A stretch of DNA of 64,000 bases from the NCBI RefSeq assembly GCF_002896875.1, contig NZ_CP023278.1, forward strand, positions 62,001 to 126,000, in the 5' to 3' direction. The notes under the pieces were generated by a model. The model worked only from the letters and a program-made list of their open reading frames with translations. It had not been told where the DNA came from and ran no database searches. Origin of the DNA: Nostoc sp. CENA543. GTDB taxonomy: Bacteria; Cyanobacteriota; Cyanobacteriia; Cyanobacteriales; Nostocaceae. Shown here in pieces: positions 58,150-64,000 of this stretch (position 1 is the stretch's first letter; the number at the start of each line of letters is the position of its first letter). Position numbers and translations under genes: made by a program.

Positions 58150-58367
58150 AACTTGGTAACGTAAATAAAGTCTGCGGCTTGGAGTCATAGAGAGCGCGAT
58201 CGCAAATCTTCAAATGTGCCAATATGTTGAGCGTATGTCGGTGAAGTTATCACTGGTTGTTACAGTAAAAGCATGAGCTTATTGGGGAATTTGATACTAT
58301 CAACATAGGAATCATGTCTCCGATAAGTCAAATGCAAACGCAAGCATTGTAGATTGGCAATAAAACT

Positions 58368-58946
58368 ATGAGCAAGCACAAAAAAAGCAATCTCCAGTGG
58401 ATTAAGGAAACTCTAGAACTCAAGCCTGATCATCGCTGGGAATCTCCATCAGGCTACAAAATTTTTGTAGCTAACCGAGGAGCTGTTCGCTTCAATGTCC
58501 CACAGAATTGGGTGTTTGAACCACAAGAAAAATCTTTTAAATTCATGGATAACAAACCACCCAAAGATGACTGCTGTCTAGAAGTATCATTTAATCAGTT
58601 ACCCCCCCGTGATTGGAGTTTATTTCCCCTGAAATCCACCTTAAGAAAAGTGGTAGATGATGACAGTAGGGATGTAATTGAAAAGGGTGAAATTATTAGT
58701 GTCAAACGTCAAACCGCCAAGATTGTCTGGACAGAGATTAAATTTATTGACACCCAAGCAGAACCACGGGAAGCTTTTTCTCGCATTTGTATTGGTTTAG
58801 GGTCAAATGTGCAATGTTTAATTACCTTTGATTATTGGGCAGATCAAGCCGAAAAGTTAACCCCTGTTTGGGATGAAGTAATGCGGAGTTTGACACTAGG
58901 ACTATATATCCGCGATCCTCAGACTGGTTTAGCATTCCCTGATTAA
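58368..58946 (+). CDS. Conserved hypothetical protein, PsbP-like pattern
   Basis: 192 aa, no signal peptide. The beta-rich sequence YKIFVANRGAVRFNVPQNWVFEPQEKSFKFMDNKPPKDDCCLEVSFNQLPP and VWDEVMRSLTLG resembles PsbP/MOG1-type folds (surface-exposed beta sheet, end helix). No function is assigned. Confidence 0.6.
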   Translation: MSKHKKSNLQWIKETLELKPDHRWESPSGYKIFVANRGAVRFNVPQNWVFEPQEKSFKFMDNKPPKDDCCLEVSFNQLPPRDWSLFPLKSTLRKVVDDDSRDVIEKGEIISVKRQTAKIVWTEIKFIDTQAEPREAFSRICIGLGSNVQCLITFDYWADQAEKLTPVWDEVMRSLTLGLYIRDPQTGLAFPD

Positions 58947-59113
58947 AGTATAAAACTATATCCTTTGTAGTATAGGTAATACAAATAGGGTGTGTTAGGC
59001 GTAAGCCGTAACGCACCAAAGCCCTTGGAGGAAGTGCGTTACTACTTATCTATGTATGTCGTAGGCTTTGAACTATGTTCAAACCTAAAAATACAAATCA
59101 AATTGTTGATTTA

Positions 59114-60037
59114 CTATCTTGCCCATTGCTGCAAAATATAACTGTAAAAAGCATCTTTATCAACTTTATCCATAGCTAAAATTCGTTTGCCTCCAGAAAC
59201 AATTTTCGTGCGACCTTGACTAATACCACTAGTAATAATTTCTGTTTCCCACTCCCGTAATTCATAAAGTTCTGGTCTTCCTAAATAAGCGGTTGCTAAC
59301 ACATCCCAGAAATAATAATCTTGGGGAATTACTAAGGCATAACATTGCCCTGCTAAATCAGAAATGGGATAGTGGCGTTGTTTGCCCATTTTTTGGACTA
59401 AATCTGATGTCACAGGCACATTATTAGTTAAATCCAAAGGACACATAATAATTTCTATTTGGGTTTCCCATACCTGCGCCGCCGAAACAGCATCCCAATA
59501 AACATTCCATTCGGCTGAACCATCTTGCCCAGCTTCTAAACTTTTTTCCACATTCCCAGGAACATTTAAAGCACCACCCATCCAGACAATTTTGGCAATT
59601 TTAGATTCAATATCTGGTGCTTTTTCTAAGGCTACAGCTACAGTTGTCAGTGGCCCTGTTACCATGAGTGTGACTGGTTCTGGTGCTTCTCGTAACACCT
59701 GCACCATAAAATCTTGACCTGTTTGTTTAACTAAAGGTGTTGTGAGAAACTCGTTTTGATTGAGAATTGGCAAATGATCCACAATCAGCGAATCACGACG
59801 ATATAAACGCGGAAAAGGATTAATACCGCGTACCGTACTTTCTGCTACGGGGATGTGAGAAAATCCCATCAAATCTATAATCTTGCGTGTAGCACTAACG
59901 GCTGGCTGTACGTAACAATCGGCGGGTGTAACGACAACACCGAGAAGTTCAATATGTTCCATTGTCAACAGCAGCATAGTCGCCAGATAGTCGTCTACAC
60001 CGCCATCGTGATCCATTAATACTAGTTGTTTGTTCAT
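59114..60037 (-). CDS. Inosine/uridine-preferring nucleoside hydrolase
   Basis: 307 aa. Calcium site MDHDGGVDDYLATMLL (the DxDxxxDD pattern appears as DHDGGVDD), plus VTGPLTTVAVALEKAP and MGGALNVPGN. Hydrolyses ribonucleosides to base and ribose. It starts next to, and divergent from, a cytosine-deaminase-like gene, suggesting a small nucleoside salvage unit. Confidence 0.92.
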   Translation of the reverse strand: MNKQLVLMDHDGGVDDYLATMLLLTMEHIELLGVVVTPADCYVQPAVSATRKIIDLMGFSHIPVAESTVRGINPFPRLYRRDSLIVDHLPILNQNEFLTTPLVKQTGQDFMVQVLREAPEPVTLMVTGPLTTVAVALEKAPDIESKIAKIVWMGGALNVPGNVEKSLEAGQDGSAEWNVYWDAVSAAQVWETQIEIIMCPLDLTNNVPVTSDLVQKMGKQRHYPISDLAGQCYALVIPQDYYFWDVLATAYLGRPELYELREWETEIITSGISQGRTKIVSGGKRILAMDKVDKDAFYSYILQQWAR

Positions 60038-60053
60038 GAGGAGAAAATTAGAT

Positions 60054-60485
60054 ATGGATGAATTTATGCAAGCTGCGATTCAAGAAGCACAACAAGGTAG
60101 ACAAGAAGGGGGAATTCCCATCGGTTCTGTGCTTGTCAAAGATGGCAAGATGATCGGTAAAGGACACAACAAACGAGTGCAGGATGGTGATCCTGTCACC
60201 CATGCTGAAATTGATTGTCTCCGTAATGCTGGTAGAATTGGCAGCTACAGAGGTACAACATTATATTCCACTCTTATGCCTTGTTATTTATGTGCTGGGG
60301 CTGTGGTGCAATTTGGGATCAAAAAAGTCATCGCTGGAGAGTCTAGAACTTTCCCCGGCGCAAAAGAGTTTATGGTATCTCACGGTGTAGAAGTGATTGA
60401 TTTAAATTTAGATGAATGTGAACAGATGATGAGTGATTTTATTACTAATAATCCTGAGTTATGGAATGAGGATATTGGGAAGTAA
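60054..60485 (+). CDS. Cytosine deaminase-like (CDA fold) enzyme
   Basis: 143 aa from ATG at 60054 (MDEFMQAAIQEAQQG), preceded by GAGGAG. Zinc site: THAEIDCLRNAG and LMPCYLCAGAVVQFG (HAE...PCxxC). Resembles yeast FCY1-type cytosine deaminases. Upstream in-frame starts would overlap the nucleoside hydrolase start. Confidence 0.88.
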   Translation: MDEFMQAAIQEAQQGRQEGGIPIGSVLVKDGKMIGKGHNKRVQDGDPVTHAEIDCLRNAGRIGSYRGTTLYSTLMPCYLCAGAVVQFGIKKVIAGESRTFPGAKEFMVSHGVEVIDLNLDECEQMMSDFITNNPELWNEDIGK

Positions 60486-60665
60486 TATTAATTTTGGATT
60501 TTAGATTTTGGATTTTGGATTAAAAGAGAATAAATAATATTAGGGACACAAAATTAGTTGTGTCCCTAATATTGGCATGATAGATTGGTTAGCAGAATAT
60601 TGCAAAAAGTAAACTTTACTTTTTACTTTTACCTTTTGCCTTTTGCCTTTTTACTTGTTCTTTGA

Positions 60666-61397
60666 CTAGTATGGCCCAATTTGGGGTAATAAATTAAAGA
60701 TGGGCATTAAGTAGAAGGAGGCTATTAAAAAGATGATGGTGGCTGCTATCCACTGCATGACATCTTTGTTAGAACCACGTAAAAATGTTTGCCAGTTTAA
60801 TGGTTCATATCCTCTCATGGAAGCTGGCAATTTGTCGCGGTAATCTGTACCGTAGCGTGCCGTTCTTTCAAAAGGTAATTCTCCTCTGGTTCGCTGTGGT
60901 AAGACCCGACGCAATTGATAGGGAACTGTAGAATCACCAAAATTGCTGTTATATTCTTCGCTGTTGAGTAGATCGTCAATAAAACCTGATAGTCCTTTAG
61001 TAGCAATGACTATTGACCAAGCCAGTTTTTCGCGATCGCTATAAACTCTACGTCCTAAAATCCTTTGTACACAAATTTCTACAAAGCGATAATTATTGTT
61101 AGAATCGTAATTGAGTCGCCGGAAAGAATCAGATAAAGCTAATCCTCGAATAAAGTCTTTAACTGTGATTTGTCCGGCTCTAAGTTGAGATTCTAAAAAG
61201 ATTTGACGATTACTAAACAACATCTGTTGTTCATGGAAAATTTGCCGATATGCAGCCGCAATCAAAGCATCCATTTCACTGGATGATGGCAAGTTATCTG
61301 TTGTGTAAACTCTCGGCTGTTCATCACCAGGCACTTCAAAGGCAGTAACGCGCTGATTTTGAGATGAAGGGGCATATTCCAACAAGGGAATTGACAT
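60666..61397 (-). CDS. cpcL: CpcL, membrane-anchored phycobilisome rod linker
   Basis: 243 aa. PBS linker domain: [92 protein letters not shown]. The C-terminus ends in a hydrophobic segment [22 protein letters not shown]. That tail is the mark of CpcL (CpcG2-type) linkers, which attach phycocyanin rods to the membrane near photosystem I. Confidence 0.9.
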   Translation of the reverse strand: MSIPLLEYAPSSQNQRVTAFEVPGDEQPRVYTTDNLPSSSEMDALIAAAYRQIFHEQQMLFSNRQIFLESQLRAGQITVKDFIRGLALSDSFRRLNYDSNNNYRFVEICVQRILGRRVYSDREKLAWSIVIATKGLSGFIDDLLNSEEYNSNFGDSTVPYQLRRVLPQRTRGELPFERTARYGTDYRDKLPASMRGYEPLNWQTFLRGSNKDVMQWIAATIIFLIASFYLMPIFNLLPQIGPY

Positions 61398-61899
61398 AAC
61401 AAATACCTCTATGGTCTGAAGAATTCACCAACAAAATTCCGCCATTGTCATTGGGTGGACGAGCTGTGATCAATCTTCAAGAAAACACATTTTGTTGTTG
61501 ACTTTTGACTATTAAATGTCTACCATCAGCAAACTTTATGGTTTCTCAAAATGTTGATTGATACAACTACCATCCACATCAGGAATCTGAAAATTTAGGA
61601 TACGACTATATAGGATTTTTGCCCTTTGATTTGCGATACAAAGCAGTAATTCGTAACATTTGATCGCTCATCTTTATAAGAGGCAGGGGGCAGGTTAATA
61701 AGAGGCAGGGGGGCAGGGGGCAGGGAGAAGGGGGGACTGTAGGTACAAACAGAAATTCTCTTCTTGACGAGAGAGAGGCGAGGCTGATGCGTAGCTTGCT
61801 TCCCCTTTTGAGTGGCTTTTCTCCCCTGCGCCTCCGCAATTGCTCCACTTGGGCAAAGCCCAAGACCGCATTGCTCTCTGCTCTCTTCTCCCCTGCCTC
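61398..61899. other. Gene-free repeat-rich region
   Basis: About 500 bp with G-rich tandem units (GGGGGCAGG, 61682-61737) and other low-complexity stretches. Overlapping frames on the minus strand look like artefacts of the repeats and have no family resemblance. Confidence 0.55.
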
Positions 61900-62481
61900 T
61901 TATGATTCTCCTCGCCAAAACGCCAAGGGATTTTGAGTGGCACGACAATGAGGATAAAACCGCAAGTGATAATCCATACCGGATTGCCAAGCCGGAGGTG
62001 TAATACCCAATCCCAGACACAAATGAGTTAGCGATCGCGCGAATTTCTCATGATGTCCAGGTAAACCCGCATGAGCATGGGCATATTCATGTACTACCAG
62101 CAGTAACCAATCTGCTGGCAGGACTCTTCCCACATCAATTAGGATTGTCATGGGATTAGTTTTAAGGTTACAAAAACCATCAACCCCAAAGCGTTGGGCT
62201 AAAGGAGCAGCAAAAATCTGCACAGTAGGTTGCTCCCAAGGGTGAAAACAATCGTGGCAAGCCTGAAGATAGTTTTCGAGTTGTTGGTTCACCCTGTCAA
62301 TATGTTGACCGATCCAAACACATATAGGGATGCGGTTATTCATATCATAAACCACATCTATCATTTCTGAGTCAAGAGCTAGACTCCTAATTCCATATAG
62401 ATAATCTAGCCCTCGCGCAAATGGATCATTACTGGTGGTGATGATTAATTTATCCACCAAAGAACGAGAAATATTCTGCAC
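61900..62481 (-). CDS. Hypothetical metal-protease-like protein (HEYAHA motif)
   Basis: 193 aa. LLLVVHEYAHAHAGLPGHHEKFARSL contains HExxH and a later His/Glu, suggesting a zinc site. Otherwise unrecognised. Its start overlaps the end of the CpeS-like gene by 32 bp, so it may be in that operon. Confidence 0.65.
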   Translation of the reverse strand: MQNISRSLVDKLIITTSNDPFARGLDYLYGIRSLALDSEMIDVVYDMNNRIPICVWIGQHIDRVNQQLENYLQACHDCFHPWEQPTVQIFAAPLAQRFGVDGFCNLKTNPMTILIDVGRVLPADWLLLVVHEYAHAHAGLPGHHEKFARSLTHLCLGLGITPPAWQSGMDYHLRFYPHCRATQNPLAFWRGES

Positions 62482-63049
62482 GTTGAACTACATTTTCGGC
62501 TTGCTTCGCCAGCCCTTCTCCAGAAGCATCTGCAATTCGGAACTCAGTACAAAATGTAGCTGTACTAAAACCACCAAATCTTTTCACTGTACTGCTTCGC
62601 ATCCGAATGCTAGAGCTAACAAACCAAAATCTTTCTACCGAACTCATCGTTTCGTATTCAGTTGTTAAAACTAAAGCATTTTCATCATCCATGTGATATT
62701 GCCCTACCACGGGGACAATTTCCGCATAGCCACGCTCTCTGAGCAGTGAACCTTGACGGGGATTATCTGCATCAGGAACTAGAGCAAATACAGTTGAACC
62801 TTCATGGTTTTCGTCTTCTCTATCCCATCCCATTGCCCCTTGCCAGGTGACATAAGCACCACCAATTGCCAATTGAGGGTCAACCTCATGGAGTTGGCAA
62901 ATAGCGATTACTTGAGGATCATCAGCAGCCAAAGCTTGAACCTGGATTTCGGATTCTCCAGCTTCAGTTCTCTTAAAAGCAAGGTGGTGTGTTGTGCGTT
63001 GCGATCGCCATTTACCACTACTTAGCTGAAAAAACTCCATTGCATCCAT
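62450..63049 (-). CDS. cpeS: CpeS/CpcS-type phycobiliprotein lyase
   Basis: 199 aa beta-barrel lyase that attaches phycobilin to a conserved Cys of phycobiliproteins. Signature: MDAMEFFQLSSGKWRSQRTTHHLAFKR, IGGAYVTWQG, LLRERGYAEIVPVVGQYHMDDENALVLTTEYETMSSVERFWF, and VKRFGGFSTATFCTE. Next to nblA and cpeB. Whether its substrate is phycoerythrin or phycocyanin cannot be read from the sequence. Confidence 0.85.
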   Translation of the reverse strand: MDAMEFFQLSSGKWRSQRTTHHLAFKRTEAGESEIQVQALAADDPQVIAICQLHEVDPQLAIGGAYVTWQGAMGWDREDENHEGSTVFALVPDADNPRQGSLLRERGYAEIVPVVGQYHMDDENALVLTTEYETMSSVERFWFVSSSIRMRSSTVKRFGGFSTATFCTEFRIADASGEGLAKQAENVVQRAEYFSFFGG

Positions 63050-63263
63050 AACTTAAAAGCAAACTCCGAACTACAAGATAACCCTATGCCTAAATATACC
63101 ATTTTGTAGGGTATGGGGCATTGGGCATGGGGCATCCCTTCGGCTTCGCTCAGGGCAAGTAGGCATTGGGCATTGAGAATGAGATTTTTCCCCACACCCC
63201 TTACACCCTTACACCCTTACACCCCTAATTCCTAATCGTTTATTCGATAACGTCTAAAAATGT

Positions 63264-63278
63264 CTACTTGTCAAGTAG
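63264..63278. promoter_or_regulatory. 15-bp palindrome upstream of nblA
   Basis: CTACTTGTCAAGTAG, perfect 7-bp arms, 72 bp before the nblA start. A likely operator for a dimeric regulator. Confidence 0.5.
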
Positions 63279-63349
63279 GTGTAACTTTTGTTAATCTTAG
63301 TTTCAAGGGCTAGATGAAAATTTATATTGCGAAACACAGGAGAGTAGGC

Positions 63350-63520
63350 ATGACGGATATCCCAATGGAGCTGAATTTAGAGCAGAAATTCAACCTCAAA
63401 CTGTATGAAGAACAAATAAAGGATTTAAGCAAAGAAGAATCACAAAAGTTTCTTTTGGAAGTATTGCGGCAGTTAATGGTCAAAGACAATATGATCAAAC
63501 ATCTTCTTAAACAGGTCTAG
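63350..63520 (+). CDS. nblA: NblA, phycobilisome degradation adaptor
   Basis: 56 aa from ATG at 63350 (MTDIPMELNLEQKFNLKLY), preceded by CAGGAGAG. The sequence EEQIKDLSKEESQKFLLEVLRQLMVKDNMIKHLL is typical NblA. It binds phycobilisomes and Clp chaperones during nitrogen or other starvation. The longer frame from 63314 is unlikely. Confidence 0.93.
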   Translation: MTDIPMELNLEQKFNLKLYEEQIKDLSKEESQKFLLEVLRQLMVKDNMIKHLLKQV

Positions 63521-63593
63521 GTTTATCCTCTGAAATCATTCATACTTCATCGTTTCGCTGCTCACTAAAAATTTTACATAACTGCCAAATATC

Positions 63594-63631
63594 ATCCCCT
63601 ATCAGAAATACCTGATAGGGGATTGTTTGTT
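63594..63631 (+). terminator. Rho-independent terminator after nblA
   Basis: 12-bp stem ATCCCCTATCAG (63594-63605) / CTGATAGGGGAT (63612-63623), 6-nt loop, then TGTTTGTT. Confidence 0.88.
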
Positions 63632-63667
63632 AAGGATTATTACTTTGTTTCTCATAACTGAGACTGA

Positions 63668-64000
<333 letters not shown>

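Noticed and set aside
61595-62020. Overlapping minus-strand frames with Pro/Leu-rich products
   Set aside because: They arise from the G-rich tandem repeats at 61682-61737, have no family pattern and partly overlap the end of a better gene.

Overview
The window looks like chromosome of a filamentous, heterocyst-forming cyanobacterium of the Nostoc/Anabaena type. The evidence is the nif gene order (nifB-fdxN-nifS-nifU-nifH-nifD-nifK-nifE-nifN-nifX-nifW-hesA-hesB-fdxH), a heterocyst ferredoxin, abundant GCGATCGC (HIP1) sites, heptanucleotide tandem repeats between genes, phycobilisome genes, and two nif genes split by site-specific excision elements. A phycoerythrin beta gene at the right edge suggests a phycoerythrin-containing strain. 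Everything here is from reading the sequence; no search was run.

Layout. 1-3.9 kb: the 3' part of ftsH, a Ser/Thr kinase fused to an FtsH-like periplasmic domain, and an Rpn/DUF2887 nuclease-like gene with a partial tandem copy. 4-9.1 kb: about 1 kb upstream of nifB, then nifB, fdxN, nifS and nifU. 9.36-18.7 kb: nifH split by an 8,441-bp element bounded by a 15-bp direct repeat. 18.8-40.6 kb: nifD split by a 20,264-bp element bounded by the 11-bp repeat GGATTACTCCG. Removing each element restores an uninterrupted frame (NifH 295 aa, NifD 497 aa). Each element carries a XisA-type tyrosine recombinase near its right edge, transcribed away from the right junction. 40.8-49.4 kb: nifK, a Mo-nitrogenase C-terminal-like gene, nifE, nifN, nifX, DUF269, DUF683, nifW, hesA, hesB and fdxH, followed by a clear terminator. 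49.5-54.7 kb: FeoA-like, Mop, CBS-pair, ankyrin, SagB-like oxidoreductase, an unknown gene and a hydrogenase maturation protease. 55-58.9 kb: secreted and unknown proteins. 59-60.5 kb: a divergent nucleoside hydrolase / cytosine deaminase-like pair. 60.7-64 kb: phycobilisome genes (membrane-anchored linker CpcL, a CpeS-type lyase, nblA, the start of cpeB).

The most unusual content lies in the two excision elements. The nifH element carries a two-gene module (an NERD-like plus SF1 helicase-like protein with a degenerate Walker A, and a TPR-like/OB-like partner), a HicBA pair and a retropepsin-like gene pair. The nifD element looks like a defence island. It holds a broken three-gene pPIWI-RE-type locus, a methyltransferase-nuclease fusion, an ATPase/Toprim-like pair, MazEF-like and BrnA-like toxin-antitoxin genes, a Uma2 gene, a XisI gene with two xisH fragments, a RAYT transposase with REP palindromes, and a complete IS with terminal repeats and a target duplication. 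A nuclease-like family (EKARSE...CDF...EAK) occurs once in the nifH element and twice in the nifD element, which links the two cargos.

How the genes work together: NifB, NifS, NifU, NifE, NifN and NifX build the Fe-S clusters and FeMo-cofactor for NifH and NifDK; FdxN and FdxH are electron carriers; HesA and HesB assist Fe-S assembly. In vegetative cells nifH and nifD are split. By analogy with the characterised nifD element of Anabaena, the recombinases should excise both elements during heterocyst differentiation.
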